This document shows, in pieces, positions 52,696-64,000 of a stretch of 64,000 nucleotides of DNA. The DNA lies in the NCBI GenBank assembly GCA_963930645.1, contig OZ005651.1, positions 130,271,475-130,335,474 of the forward strand, in the 5' to 3' direction. Each line of letters begins with the position of its first letter. Position 1 is the stretch's first letter. The position numbers and the translations under genes were made by a program. The notes beneath the pieces are model-generated. The model was not told the origin of the DNA, searched no databases, and saw only the letters and a list, made by a program, of their open reading frames with translations. This stretch comes from Salticus scenicus (taxonomy: Eukaryota > Arthropoda > Arachnida > Araneae > Salticidae).

Positions 52696-54312
52696 CAAGT
52701 GTTGGAGAAAATAATGGAAACATTTCGCTTCGCTTTTTTACGTTTTGTCGAATATCTTGAAAAATACTTAACGTGTCGTTCTTAAATTTCGGGAATAAGA
52801 AAAACATGTCTTTTTTCCATATTTTTCAGCAGAGATTTTGTCACGAAGGCCCTTAGGGGACGAACAACAAATCCTATAAAATAAAAAGTATTTGTGATTG
52901 CCCTGTATATGGAAAAGCACCGATTGATCTGCAAATTTTAGATATGTTTATAAATGTTATATTTTATACGTGTGTAGAGTTTTGTTGAGGATATCTCAAA
53001 TATTTAAAGAATTATTAATATTTTATTGAAAAATGCAAAAAAATTTCGCAAGTTTTTACTTTATAATTCAAAAGGTTTTTCTTCAAATTTCATGATACTT
53101 TCGGAAAACATGACAACGTATGCCTAAATTATTATACTATAGTTTAAAACAAATATATTTGATATTCAAAGAGATATGAACAGTTGTAGTAAATCATTTA
53201 TTACTGCGCATGTGCGAACTGTAGCCCCCCCCCCCCCCAAAAAAAAAAAAAAAAAAAATTGACTTAGTTTAATACTCAACTAATCGAGCACCTTATAAAA
53301 TAATCCAGTTGAATATCATAAAAATTCATAGAGATATCGGTGATCAAATGAGCTGTTTTTCAGTTATTTGCTAGAAAGATCTTTACGATAATGGGTCATT
53401 CACAAATAAAAATTTGCATCAGAAAAAAAATTAATTTTTCTTTTCAAACAATTAATTTTTCTTTCTTTCTTTTATTTTTTTATTTTTTTTTTTTATTTAT
53501 AGGTATGAGGTACATATCTATTAAAAAAAAAAAAAGAAAAATGAATCGCATATATTGTATTAAGTTTCACTGTGCAACATAGTTTTTTCTGATACAAATT
53601 TTCATTTGTGAATGACTCCCTATCACAAATACCTTTTTAGAAAATAGCTGTAAAACAGCTCATTTAATCACCAATATCTCTATGTATTTTTGTGACATTC
53701 AACTGGATTTTTTTTTTAGAAAGTGCTCTGTATAGTTGACTATTAAATTATGTGAAAGTTTTTCTTTTTTGCTATAGCTCGCGCATGCGCAGAAATAAAT
53801 TATTTACTTCAACTGTCTATATCTCTTTGAATATAAAATATATTTGTTTTAAACTATTGTTTTATTTGTATAATGATTTAGACATATGTTGTCATGTTCT
53901 CCGAAAGTTTGATGACATTTGAAGAAAACCTTTTGGAGTTATAAAGTAAAAACTTGCGAATTTTTTTTTCATTTTTCAATAAAATATTCACTTCTTAAAT
54001 ATTCGAGATATCCTCACAAAACTCTACACACGTATAAAATATAACATTTATAACCATATCTAAAATTTGAAGATCAATCGACGCTTTTCCATATACAGGA
54101 TAATCAGTAATCACAAATACTTTTTATTTTATTGAATTTCTTGTTCGTTCCCTAAGGACCTTTGTGACAAAATCTTTGCTGAAAAATATGAGGAAAGACA
54201 TGTTTTCCTTATTCCCGAAATTAATTCAAGAGCAACACATTCATTATTCTTCAAGATATTCGACAAAAAGTAAAAAAAGCGAAAGTGTTTCCATTATTTT
54301 GTCCAACACCTG
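52696..54312. mobile_element. 1.6-kb Tc1/mariner-like palindrome
   Basis: The left end CAAGTGTTGGAGAAAATAAT and the inverse of the right end (CAGGTGTTGGACAAAATAAT) are alike, with TA outside both (52694-52695 and 54313-54314). Inverted homology runs nearly to the middle, arms about 760 bp around a centre near 53500; a C-run/A-run at 53225-53258 is present only in the left arm. No transposase. Ends and TA sites suggest Tc1/mariner. The flanking PLE frame is continuous across it. Confidence 0.85.
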
Positions 54313-54314
54313 TA

Positions 54315-55500
54315 ATCCGAATCCTGAAAAGTACTCAATGTTATCTTTTGATGTGCAGTCCTTGCTTATCAATGTCCCTACTGAAGGTGCGCTTAATTTT
54401 TTAGAAAAAAGATTACGCGAATTTCATTATTCTGACATTGAAATCAAAGAATTTGTTAACCTAGCTAAACTTTGTGTTTCCCAAAGTACTTTTGAATTCA
54501 ATGGCAAATTTTATAAACAGTGGGGTGATTTAAGTATGGGTCATCCTTTGTCCCGTATTCTTGCCGATACCTATATGCATTATTTTGAGGAAGAGTTATT
54601 AAAAATGTTAAATTTAAAATTTTTGTTACGTTACGTAGATGATACTTTCATTATTGTTGAAAATTCTTTTGACATTTTTGCCATTCTTCAAATTGCGAAT
54701 TCCATTGATTCCCATATTCATTTTATCTTCCGACTTAGAAAATTGTAATCAACTTCCGTTCCTTGATGTTTTAGTTTCTAAGTGCGATTCCTCTTTTAAA
54801 ACTTCTGTGTATAAGAAACTTTTCTCTGTTTCCAGCCCTGTCCATGCTCTCTCAAATCACCCGGCTAAACAGAAAATTAGCACCTTTTACACTTACGTGT
54901 ATCGTACCCTAGTATGTTCTGACACTTCTTCTCTTAAAGAAGAACTTAATTGCTTAAAATCTACTGCATTCGAAAGAGGTTTTAACCCCTCTATTATTGA
55001 CAGAGCTCTTAAAAATTTCTGTAGACCTACTTGTTATTCTACTGATTATTGTGAGGCTAAAATTAAACCCGATAACTTTGTTGTTTTGCCGTTTTATCAT
55101 ACTTTATGTTTTAAATTAGCCAAAGTTTTAAAATGTTTTAATTTTCGTGTTATTTTTATACCTGTTAATAAATTTCAATTCCCTTCAACTAAATCTCCTG
55201 TTCCCGATCTTCATAAGTGGAGTACGTATAATGTCCCTTGTTATAATTGCCATTTGTCTTACATCGGTCAAACTATAAAAGAAATCTTGAATGCCGTTTC
55301 CGTGAACATTCTCGGTATGTTGCTAAACCGAATTATCTAAATCTTCTATAACAAAGCATAGTTTGAGAGCTGACCATAGTTTTAATTTTCAGTAAGCCAA
55401 AATTATCTTGTATGCCAAAGGCGTTTCCGAGTTAGATTTCCTGGAAAATTTAGCTATCTACCTTAATCGCGATAAAATTGTTAATGAAAAATGAGATTTT
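54315..55500 (+). pseudogene. Penelope-type RT palm, thumb and GIY-YIG, frameshifted
   Basis: YSMLSFDVQSLLINVPTEGA (motif A Asp), EKRLREFHYSDIEIKEFV, DLSMGHPLSRILADTYM and LLRYVDDTFIIV (YVDD) run to 54748. A frameshift near 54725 moves to LPFLDVLVSKCDSSFKTSVY, HALSNHPAKQKISTFYTYVY, FERGFNPSIIDRALKNF and NVPCYNCHLSYIGQT (endonuclease) to 55340. A second frameshift precedes KGVSELDFLENLAIYLNRDK (with Glu kept) near 55420-55480. GFNPSIIDRA and YVDD resemble the intact lineage C protein. The open frame extends upstream to 54164, but that part is palindrome sequence, not PLE. Confidence 0.88.
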
Positions 55501-55560
55501 TTTCATTAACAATTAACAATCTGATTGTTTTATTGGAATATCAGTCCCGCCTATACTTTA

Positions 55561-57256
55561 TGAAAATTGATGAAACCGATGGCAATGAAATTCACAAATC
55601 CACCATTATAGAAAAGAGGTAAAAATAGAGATGCCAGCAGAGCAGTACTGGCGTCAGAATTTCCCCGACGAGGAGACATCACTTCCCCGACAGGTGGGCA
55701 CTGTATATAGAGAGTTTATTATACGATTATTTAACATGGTGCCGCATTATGATCTTTCTGTATCCGTCATGGCAAATATTCACTACATTAATAATAATAA
55801 TAGTAATAATTTGTGCCATTTCGCTTGTTAATACTCCTTGTGGTTTTGGAGATCACCGTGCCATTCTCTGAGTGCACAGTGCTATTTTCTTTCAACGAAA
55901 TTAAATATATACAGAGGGTATGAAGGAAAATTCTTAAAAAAAGTTTTATCTTCATGTTCGTTGATGAGAGATATATACAATGAAATTTTCTTTAGAAGAC
56001 CAACCATCGTGCTATAGAAAATTGGTCCTTCAGAGAAGTGGTCTTTTAATAGAGGTTACTGAGAAAATCATTATTTAATTAAAAAATTCTATAAATTAAA
56101 TGGCTTTAATAGTTCTAAATTACATTATTTATCTACATATAGCTTTCGAATAATCATTCATATTAGTTATTTAAATTCTGATTTTATCTTCACATACTGA
56201 AACAAATTTAATTAGATATGTTATAACAGTCCAATAATAATAATAATAATAATAAGTTTTATAGTTCTGCAACTAACTGTTTCTAATTAATGTAAGATAC
56301 TCACGCATATGTATACATATAGGTACAAAAGTCGGAAATTTCTAAGATAACGGTCAAGTATAGAATTTTTTTTTTTGTGAATAATAACATATATTATAGA
56401 AGTCTCAAATAAACAACTTCAACATTCTATATAGCTAGTCGTTTTTATGTTACAAATACAACATACAGTTCTCTTTTGTGAAAAACCTCTTATGAACTCT
56501 TAAATCTTAGTAAATAAATAAGAATATATTACAGTTACAAGCCTATAACGGGTTTTTCATAAAAAAGAACTTTTGAAACGCGGTTGAAATATTTGATCTT
56601 GAAATCAATTACGAAAAACCCTTTATGTAATTTCAATTTTGGAAAATACCTAAAATCTAGCTCGTTCTTTTGCCGACAATTTGCTTAATTTTCACTCAAT
56701 TCAAATGAACTTTTTATAAAAAGTTGCCCAATATATCTAGTTTTCAACCTGTTTAATAAAATTTGTTCTATCTTTCGCGCATGCGCAGTAAAAAAGTATT
56801 TACTATAAATGCTCATATCACAGCAACTATTACACGTGTGAATTTTACGTTACAGAATAATGTTTCTCTTATGTTTTGTCAATTTTTCTGGTAGTTTTGT
56901 AAAAATTTATGGAAATCCGTTTTAGTTATATGCAAAAAATTTGCCTAAAAAATTAATAATTTTTTAAACAATATATGTGCTTAAATAATTGTGCAATTCT
57001 CGCATCAAAACATACAAATATTGTACATAGTATGTGCAATAAAGTATTAAAGTTACAAGTCATTAGTAGCTTTTTATGATACAGGGTGATTCAAAGTATT
57101 TTCGCTCCTCTTCAATTTGTGGTTAGACCCCTAATTCTACACTGGACTAAATTGATAGTGGAAAGTATGAGTTTTTAAATGTTCTTTGCATGTGTGAAGT
57201 TCCAGACCATTTTGTACAGTATTTGTTTAGAAAATCGAAAAAATGTCAAATATATA
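55561..57256. other. Unassigned AT-rich DNA
   Basis: A 66-residue frame at 55631-55831 has no recognisable motif. (AAT)n near 56232-56255. CGCGCATGCGCAG at about 56776 resembles a block in the palindrome at 52696-54312 and may be a relic of that family. Confidence 0.45.
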
Positions 57257-57258
57257 TA

Positions 57259-57472
57259 CAGTCGGTAACAAAAGTGTCCGAACACTAGCAAAAATTCCTA
57301 TGTAAAAAAAGTACACTTTATACGATTTTGTTAAATAAATCCTTATCGAATCATATTCTTACACTGACTCAGAACAGGATTCGACAAGGATTTATTTAAC
57401 AAAACCGTATGAAGTGTACTTTTTTTTACATAGGAATTTTTTCTAGTGTTCGGACACTTTTGTTACCGACTG
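57259..57472. mobile_element. Hairpin Tc1/mariner-type MITE, copy 2
   Basis: Same family as 8350-8562: CAGTCGGTAACAAAAG at each end in inverse orientation, TA on both sides, 214 bp, two ~100-bp arms. It lies in a (TA)n stretch next to the Tc1 element at 57491. Confidence 0.88.
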
Positions 57473-57490
57473 TATATATATATATATATA

Positions 57491-59165
57491 CACTAAGCGA
57501 CAAAAAAAAGCCGCACTTGGATATTTTTCTTTACGCTTTCTACAACCGCCAAATTTATCATTTAAAAAGCAAATTTTCGAACAGATTTTATTATGTTGTC
57601 CACCACATACACATTAGTACTCAGTCCAGTGTTAAAAATAAAATACAATAGACAGGAAAATTGTAATTTTAGAAATTATTTCAAAAATGATAAGAATAAG
57701 GCAGTTAACGATGCCACAAAAAGTATTAATTTTTGAATGAAAATCAAAAAATATTTTAATACGCGAGATGGTAAAATAATTAAATGCTAACGAAATATTG
57801 GTAAAACGGTTTTTAGCAAGTTATAACGTTTTTTGGTCGTTTAAACTGGAAATTTGGATTATGGCGGCCATGTTGCTCATCCAAGCGAGATGACCGTAAG
57901 TTAAAAAGCCATTTCTTATAAAATCGGTTTGTATTACATTTAGAACATAAAAGAGATTCAGAAAAAGTGTTTAGCAGCATAATGTCTTTAACTACAGTAC
58001 AGCAACTATTAAACAAAGCAGGTTTAAATGACAGAAAATTTTTAAAAATTCCATTCTTAGTGAAGAAAATTAGGAAACCATGACCTCAGATGGCTAAAAA
58101 AATAAAAAATGATTAGTTAATTATTGGGCTGAACTATTTCTCTTTGATGAGTCAAGTTTAACTTATTTCGAGCTAATGAAAACAAGCGGAACTGACAACG
58201 AAAATATGACCGACTTAATGAAAATCACACTTTTAAAACAGTGACACAATCTCCGTATTATGGTACGGTGGTGCATAACTTTTCAAACAGTCGGACAAAT
58301 TATTATGTTCAAGGGATCAATTAACTCGAAATAAAACACAATCTTCATAAAAGTGTTGCCTGGCCGACTATTTTGGAGGTATCTTGGACATTTCCGTAAA
58401 CAGCATTTTACGCTGAAAATGCACCTTACTACGCGGCGTCTGTGGTCAGTTTATTACTTCAAATTGTCAAAATTTCCTATCCATTCCAATGAGAACCTAT
58501 AATTCTGTAAGTAATCATATCTTTTTTCACTTTAAGTTAAATCCCACAAAGGATATAGTAGAATTTCTTCTTTACCAGACATGAGAATAGTCCTAATCGC
58601 GGTCCTCTCGAAAATGTTTCGTCTATAAAAAAGCGGGGAAGAGGGGAGAGGATTCAAAATTTGCAGCCTATAACTCTGCCTGAACTAGAAAAAATTATTT
58701 GTGATATTTTGCACGTTGAAATTTCTGAGATTTATATTAAAACACTGTATAATACTATGCCATTGCGCATTAAAGCAGTAATTCCATATAAAGGTGGAAT
58801 TAACCCAATGCAGAATACATATTTTTAATAAAAATTTGCTTAGATCTAACAAAAAAATAGTTTTATTTCATATATTAAAATATAACTTGTTTATTTCATT
58901 TAATAAATCATAACAGAATACAAAGTGTATGGTTATTGCATTATGTTCAAAAAGAAAGTTTTATGCACATTTTTAAAAATTACTTCGTAGTGTGCAATAA
59001 TGCAAATTATTAAATCGAAAATGTACATAGGTATCATTTCATCCCTTTGGTATTACGCAAATAAGAGAGTTTCATTTGTTTCAAACATTAATTTTAAAGT
59101 TATTACGAATAAAAAAGGTATAAGTCATTTTTTCTGCAGTGAGGATTTTTTTTTGTCGCTTAGTG
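57491..59165 (+). mobile_element. Tc1-like transposon
   Basis: CACTAAGCGACAAAAAAAAG at 57491 and the inverse of CACTAAGCGACAAAAAAAAA ending at 59165, with TA outside both. At 1.68 kb it is the size of a full Tc1 element; a broken transposase lies inside on the plus strand. Confidence 0.88.
57810..58830 (+). pseudogene. Tc1-like transposase, broken
   Basis: Blocks in order: RPCCSSKRDDRKLKSHF (the GRPR-T---DDR-I block), MSLTTVQQLLNKAGLNDRKF with LKIPFLVKKIRKP (the T---L---GL--R---KPLL block), NYWAELFLFDESSLTYF (W---LFSDES, first Asp kept), a degraded IMV-W-GCIT--G-G-I-F segment, FYAENAPYYAASVVSLLLQ (the QDNAP-H block, with E for the second Asp) and LYNTMPLRIKAVIPYKGGIN (the Tc1 C-terminal SMP-R---VI--KGG). 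Multiple frameshifts and stops; D-to-E at the second catalytic site. Inactive. Confidence 0.85.
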
Positions 59166-59167
59166 TA

Positions 59168-59290
59168 TATATCTAGTAATTTGTTCATCCACTGTAGCTT
59201 TCAAACTCATAAAATGACACTGACACACATGACAGTCAAATGCCATAAAGATAACTAACTTTTTTACATTGGTTGATATGGCAAAATAAA

Positions 59291-59338
<48 letters not shown>

Positions 59339-60291
59339 TGAGTAAACGCATTTGCACACTATTCATTTGGGATAGATGGTGTAGTGATTTATGGAACACT
59401 TATTAACATACGAGACAAAATCAAACTTTTTCATTTAATTGTTGCAACCTTTCTTTAGTGAACACAGATAAGGCTTGTGATGCATACTGCTTAATTGCAG
59501 GTGCGGACTGTACTCGTCTAGGGAGAGAGTTTGTGATCAATCTTCTATTATTCAGACTGTTTATTCCTCTTAACGAGTTTATAATTAAAGGTTCTTTTAC
59601 TTTAACTAAGGGCTTCATTGGGGAGCAGTAGATCATTCTGTATACTTTGTAATTTAGGACCGTTAAGGAAATTATGCGTGTTTGTATTTTAGGTAAAGTA
59701 TAATCTTAGAGGTAAAAATTCATGAAGCAGTGCAAAATTACGGCCTGCAAGGGCTATTTCATTCTTTGAATGCCTAAGAAAGTGCAACACTTCCGAATCT
59801 CATTTGATTCCGGATGTAGATGTGGGTTATAGCTTAAAGCTTTTCAGATATCCAACGGAATTATTAAAGGTTAATATTTTAACACGTGTTTTTTTACTAT
59901 TAAAACTGTGCCTTAAAAACCGGATTATTGTATTTCTTACTTTGAAAAAATTTTTACAAAACGGTGATGGTCAAATGAATTAATTTCATCTATACACGTG
60001 ATACAATATATTCAATCAGAAAACTTTTAGGGAGAATGGAGCACAATATAATAAATACTTTTAATAATCAAGGTTTCAGTTCATTTTCTCGATTAAAAGT
60101 AAAGGATATCCCACTGCAAGTTTAACCAAGATATTTTATTCAAAACTTTAATATTAGGATGTTTAAGGACATTTTCAAGAACTAGCTTGAATGCAAAATT
60201 TAATTGCATTTTGAGAGATACTAAAACCACATGACTTAGTTAATCATATGATATATATTGTCAACACATTCTAAAACACCGAATGTATAAG
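59168..60291. other. Unassigned DNA
   Basis: (AATA)n(AAT)n at about 59285-59335. A 71-residue minus frame (59421-59636) has no safe family match. The tandem duplication junction is at 60291/60292. Confidence 0.45.
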
Positions 60292-60448
60292 GGAAAGAGG
60301 TGGAGATACCCCACCTCTTTCCAACCATTTTGGCTGAGTTGTGATAATGTTTAAGCAATCTTAATTTTAGGTCATCTAGGTGTGCCAGCCAATTGAGGTG
60401 TTTGTCAACTGTTAGACCCAAGAGTTTTAGATGAGGAACGTGTCGGAT
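60292..60448 (-). pseudogene. LINE ORF2 fragment, second unit
   Basis: Copy of 52150-52306 (HVPHLKLLGLTVDKHLNW and KLRLLKHYHNSAKMVGKRW). It is cut off at the duplication junction, so here the LINE lacks its RNase H and 3' end. Confidence 0.85.
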
Positions 60449-62455
60449 CAATAATTCTAATTATAAATCTAATCTTTCCAAATCTGAGACTTGCTCTTAA
60501 AGAATTTAAATCTAATCGATATCTCTTTACTGAAGTTGATACAGGTGGCCAGATTGTTCTCAGCGATAAAACCAATTATATTGCTAAAGTTAATTCCCTT
60601 ACTGAAATTAAAAAAGACCGAATCAAATCCCTTCTTACCTCTGTCCAAAAAATAATGTCCTTAAAATGTTAATGTTCTTCCTCTGTTCATAAAAATAATG
60701 TTCCCCTCAGACCTATTCTATCGAACATTGGCCCTGCTACTTATCTATAAATTTTTAGCTTCTATTTTTTTCTCTTTTATACAACACTAATAGTCACACT
60801 GTAAAAAATTCCTATGATTCTGTCAATAAGTTTAATACAAGTGTTGGAGAAAATAATGGAAACATTTCGCTTCGCTTTTTTACGTTTTGTCGAATATCTT
60901 GAAAAATACTTAACGTGTCGTTCTTAAATTTCGGGAATAAGAAAAACATGTCTTTTTTCCATATTTTTCAGCAGAGATTTTGTCACGAAGGCCCTTAGGG
61001 GACGAACAACAAATCCTATAAAATAAAAAGTATTTGTGATTGCCCTGTATATGGAAAAGCACCGATTGATCTGCAAATTTTAGATATGTTTATAAATGTT
61101 ATATTTTATACGTGTGTAGAGTTTTGTTGAGGATATCTCAAATATTTAAAGAATTATTAATATTTTATTGAAAAATGCAAAAAAATTTCGCAAGTTTTTA
61201 CTTTATAATTCAAAAGGTTTTTCTTCAAATTTCATGATACTTTCGGAAAACATGACAACGTATGCCTAAATTATTATACTATAGTTTAAAACAAATATAT
61301 TTGATATTCAAAGAGATATGAACAGTTGTAGTAAATCATTTATTACTGCGCATGTGCGAACTGTAGCCCCCCCCCCCCAAAAAAAAAAAAAAAAAAAAAT
61401 TGACTTAGTTTAATACTCAACTAATCGAGCACCTTATAAAATAATCCAGTTGAATATCATAAAAATTCATAGAGATATCGGTGATCAAATGAGCTGTTTT
61501 TCAGTTATTTGCTAGAAAGATCTTTACGATAATGGGTCATTCACAAATAAAAATTTGCATCAGAAAAAAAATTAATTTTTCTTTTCAAACAATTAATTTT
61601 TCTTTCTTTCTTTTATTTTTTTATTTTTTTTTTTTATTTATAGGTATGAGGTACATATCTATTAAAAAAAAAAAAAGAAAAATGAATCGCATATATTGTA
61701 TTAAGTTTCACTGTGCAACATAGTTTTTTCTGATACAAATTTTCATTTGTGAATGACTCCCTATCACAAATACCTTTTTAGAAAATAGCTGTAAAACAGC
61801 TCATTTAATCACCAATATCTCTATGTATTTTTGTGACATTCAACTGGATTTTTTTTTTAGAAAGTGCTCTGTATAGTTGACTATTAAATTATGTGAAAGT
61901 TTTTCTTTTTTGCTATAGCTCGCGCATGCGCAGAAATAAATTATTTACTTCAACTGTCTATATCTCTTTGAATATAAAATATATTTGTTTTAAACTATTG
62001 TTTTATTTGTATAATGATTTAGACATATGTTGTCATGTTCTCCGAAAGTTTGATGACATTTGAAGAAAACCTTTTGGAGTTATAAAGTAAAAACTTGCGA
62101 ATTTTTTTTTCATTTTTCAATAAAATATTCACTTCTTAAATATTCGAGATATCCTCACAAAACTCTACACACGTATAAAATATAACATTTATAACCATAT
62201 CTAAAATTTGAAGATCAATCGACGCTTTTCCATATACAGGATAATCAGTAATCACAAATACTTTTTATTTTATTGAATTTCTTGTTCGTTCCCTAAGGAC
62301 CTTTGTGACAAAATCTTTGCTGAAAAATATGAGGAAAGACATGTTTTCCTTATTCCCGAAATTAATTCAAGAGCAACACATTCATTATTCTTCAAGATAT
62401 TCGACAAAAAGTAAAAAAAGCGAAAGTGTTTCCATTATTTTGTCCAACACCTGTA
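60449..62455 (+). mobile_element. PLE segment and mariner-like palindrome, second unit
   Basis: 60449-60835 repeats the PLE piece 52307-52693, and 60838-62453 repeats the palindrome 52696-54312 with its TA sites. Apart from the homopolymer change no difference was noticed. Confidence 0.88.
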
Positions 62456-63641
62456 ATCCGAATCCTGAAAAGTACTCAATGTTATCTTTTGATGTGCAGT
62501 CCTTGCTTATCAATGTCCCTACTGAAGGTGCGCTTAATTTTTTAGAAAAAAGATTACGCGAATTTCATTATTCTGACATTGAAATCAAAGAATTTGTTAA
62601 CCTAGCTAAACTTTGTGTTTCCCAAAGTACTTTTGAATTCAATGGCAAATTTTATAAACAGTGGGGTGATTTAAGTATGGGTCATCCTTTGTCCCGTATT
62701 CTTGCCGATACCTATATGCATTATTTTGAGGAAGAGTTATTAAAAATGTTAAATTTAAAATTTTTGTTACGTTACGTAGATGATACTTTCATTATTGTTG
62801 AAAATTCTTTTGACATTTTTGCCATTCTTCAAATTGCGAATTCCATTGATTCCCATATTCATTTTATCTTCCGACTTAGAAAATTGTAATCAACTTCCGT
62901 TCCTTGATGTTTTAGTTTCTAAGTGCGATTCCTCTTTTAAAACTTCTGTGTATAAGAAACTTTTCTCTGTTTCCAGCCCTGTCCATGCTCTCTCAAATCA
63001 CCCGGCTAAACAGAAAATTAGCACCTTTTACACTTACGTGTATCGTACCCTAGTATGTTCTGACACTTCTTCTCTTAAAGAAGAACTTAATTGCTTAAAA
63101 TCTACTGCATTCGAAAGAGGTTTTAACCCCTCTATTATTGACAGAGCTCTTAAAAATTTCTGTAGACCTACTTGTTATTCTACTGATTATTGTGAGGCTA
63201 AAATTAAACCCGATAACTTTGTTGTTTTGCCGTTTTATCATACTTTATGTTTTAAATTAGCCAAAGTTTTAAAATGTTTTAATTTTCGTGTTATTTTTAT
63301 ACCTGTTAATAAATTTCAATTCCCTTCAACTAAATCTCCTGTTCCCGATCTTCATAAGTGGAGTACGTATAATGTCCCTTGTTATAATTGCCATTTGTCT
63401 TACATCGGTCAAACTATAAAAGAAATCTTGAATGCCGTTTCCGTGAACATTCTCGGTATGTTGCTAAACCGAATTATCTAAATCTTCTATAACAAAGCAT
63501 AGTTTGAGAGCTGACCATAGTTTTAATTTTCAGTAAGCCAAAATTATCTTGTATGCCAAAGGCGTTTCCGAGTTAGATTTCCTGGAAAATTTAGCTATCT
63601 ACCTTAATCGCGATAAAATTGTTAATGAAAAATGAGATTTT
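62456..63641 (+). pseudogene. Penelope-type RT/GIY-YIG, second unit
   Basis: Copy of 54315-55500 with the same two frameshifts: YSMLSFDVQSLLINVPTEGA and RYVDDTF in the first frame (to 62889), the thumb and CYNCHLSYIGQT in the second (to 63481), then the LENLAIYLNRDK tail. The shared defects show the breaks came before the duplication. Confidence 0.88.
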
Positions 63642-64000
63642 TTTCATTAACAATTAACAATCTGATTGTTTTATTGGAATATCAGTCCCGCCTATACTTT
63701 ATGAAAATTGATGAAACCGATGGCAATGAAATTCACAAATCCACCATTATAGAAAAGAGGTAAAAATAGAGATGCCAGCAGAGCAGTACTGGCGTCAGAA
63801 TTTCCCCGACGAGGAGACATCACTTCCCCGACAGGTGGGCACTGTATATAGAGAGTTTATTATACGATTATTTAACATGGTGCCGCATTATGATCTTTCT
63901 GTATCCGTCATGGCAAATATTCACTACATTAATAATAATAATAGTAATAATTTGTGCCATTTCGCTTGTTAATACTCCTTGTGGTTTTGGAGATCACCGT
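63642..64000. other. Unassigned DNA, second unit, to window end
   Basis: Copy of 55501-55859. Contains the same 66-residue frame (63772-63972) with no recognised motif. Confidence 0.6.

Larger units (their letters stand above)
49982..55560 (+). mobile_element. Penelope-like element (lineage D), split by a LINE and a mariner-like palindrome
   Basis: PLE coding blocks on the plus strand run through three segments, 49982-50460, 52320-52693 and 54315-55500, interrupted by the LINE (50474-52306) and the palindrome (52696-54312). At both joins the PLE sequence picks up where it left off. Frameshifts and stops are present in every segment. A second copy of the right part, from 52307 on, is at 60449 on. 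Confidence 0.88.
52150..60291 (+). repeat. Tandem duplication, first unit (8,142 bp)
   Basis: Sequence from 52150 on is repeated from 60292 on with the same order and orientation, as far as the window allows (to 55859/64000). The unit length is therefore about 8,142 bp. The unit starts within the LINE ORF2 and its right edge at 60291 lies in unassigned DNA. Confidence 0.85.
60292..64000 (+). repeat. Tandem duplication, second unit (cut by window end)
   Basis: Repeats 52150-55859. The offset is 8142 before, and 8141 after, a homopolymer at 61365-61400 (14 C + 20 A in the first unit, 12 C + 21 A here). I saw no other difference, though I did not check every base. Confidence 0.9.

Noticed and set aside
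53391..53582. 63-residue ORF, also present at 61532-61723
   Set aside because: Phe/Lys/Ile-rich translation of T- and A-runs at the centre of the palindrome.
55631..55831. 66-residue ORF, also present at 63772-63972
   Set aside because: Identical only because of the tandem duplication; no motif, and it is not an independent sign of conservation.
59421..59636. 71-residue minus-strand ORF, possible LINE piece
   Set aside because: Residues such as NNRRLITNSLPRR are suggestive of nothing I can name, and the flanks have no RT motif.
1..64000. CRISPR array, bacterial operons, phage genes
   Set aside because: The repeats are tandem, inverted or dispersed transposon types with no spacer pattern, and the sequence is clearly eukaryotic.

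Overview
This window is AT-rich (rich in A/T tracts, ATT/AAT microsatellites and poly-A/poly-T runs) nuclear DNA of an invertebrate animal. An arthropod is very likely and an arachnid, perhaps a spider, is my best guess. The guess rests on the mix of Penelope-like elements (PLEs) with GIY-YIG endonucleases, a Ty3/gypsy Gag whose style I associate with spiders, a copia element with a Drosophila-copia-like primer site, many hAT/Tc1/piggyBac MITEs and an insect-type Helitron. No search was run. I see no convincing single-copy host gene, tRNA/rRNA gene or CRISPR array; essentially everything recognisable is a transposable element, mostly broken.

Layout. 1-7.59 kb: one decayed Ty1/copia element on the minus strand (gag, integrase remnant, RT, RNase H), split by three DNA transposons: a piggyBac (247-2380), a TTAA-type deletion derivative with its own nested pogo/Tigger-like MITE (2896-3998), and a non-autonomous hAT (4181-5218, perfect 8-bp target duplication). 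8.35 kb: a hairpin Tc1/mariner MITE. 9.69-11.32 kb: a head-to-head PLE fold-back. 11.56-21.72 kb: a degenerate ~150-bp tandem repeat blown apart by three insertions: a TIR element holding a Helitron (12025-15498), a TTAA element holding three PLE pieces and a G+C-rich hAT-like element (15668-19769), and a second TIR element (19849-21326). 22.4-36 kb: MITEs, a 2.4-kb hAT element with nested insertions (24322-26715), a SINE, a solo LTR and much unrecognised DNA. 36.3-39.5 kb: a large palindrome whose arms are each made of three ~500-bp repeats, interrupted by a LINE tail. 39.6-40.9 kb: a decayed Tc1-like transposase. 40.87-44.76 kb: a minus-strand PLE split by a hAT-like element. 46.6-48.05 kb: a gypsy-type gag. 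49.98-55.56 kb: a plus-strand PLE split by a LINE and a 1.6-kb mariner-like palindrome. 57.26-59.17 kb: a second hairpin MITE abutting a Tc1 element. From 60292 to the window end the sequence repeats 52150-55859 almost exactly, an ~8.14-kb tandem duplication or an assembly duplication.

How the parts fit together. The nesting gives relative ages: copia is older than its three inserts; the satellite is older than its three inserts, which are older than the Helitron and the PLE pieces they carry; PLEs are older than the hAT-like, LINE and mariner insertions within them. The most interesting signals are hammerhead-ribozyme-like motifs at the 3' ends of four PLE lineages (including a fold-back that is little more than two opposed ribozyme tails), two TIR families whose ends both carry inward-facing tRNA-like boxes followed by T-runs, the 3.15-kb palindrome, and the tandem duplication. 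Calls come from reading TIRs, target duplications and protein motifs by eye; ages, superfamily labels and the organism are inference.
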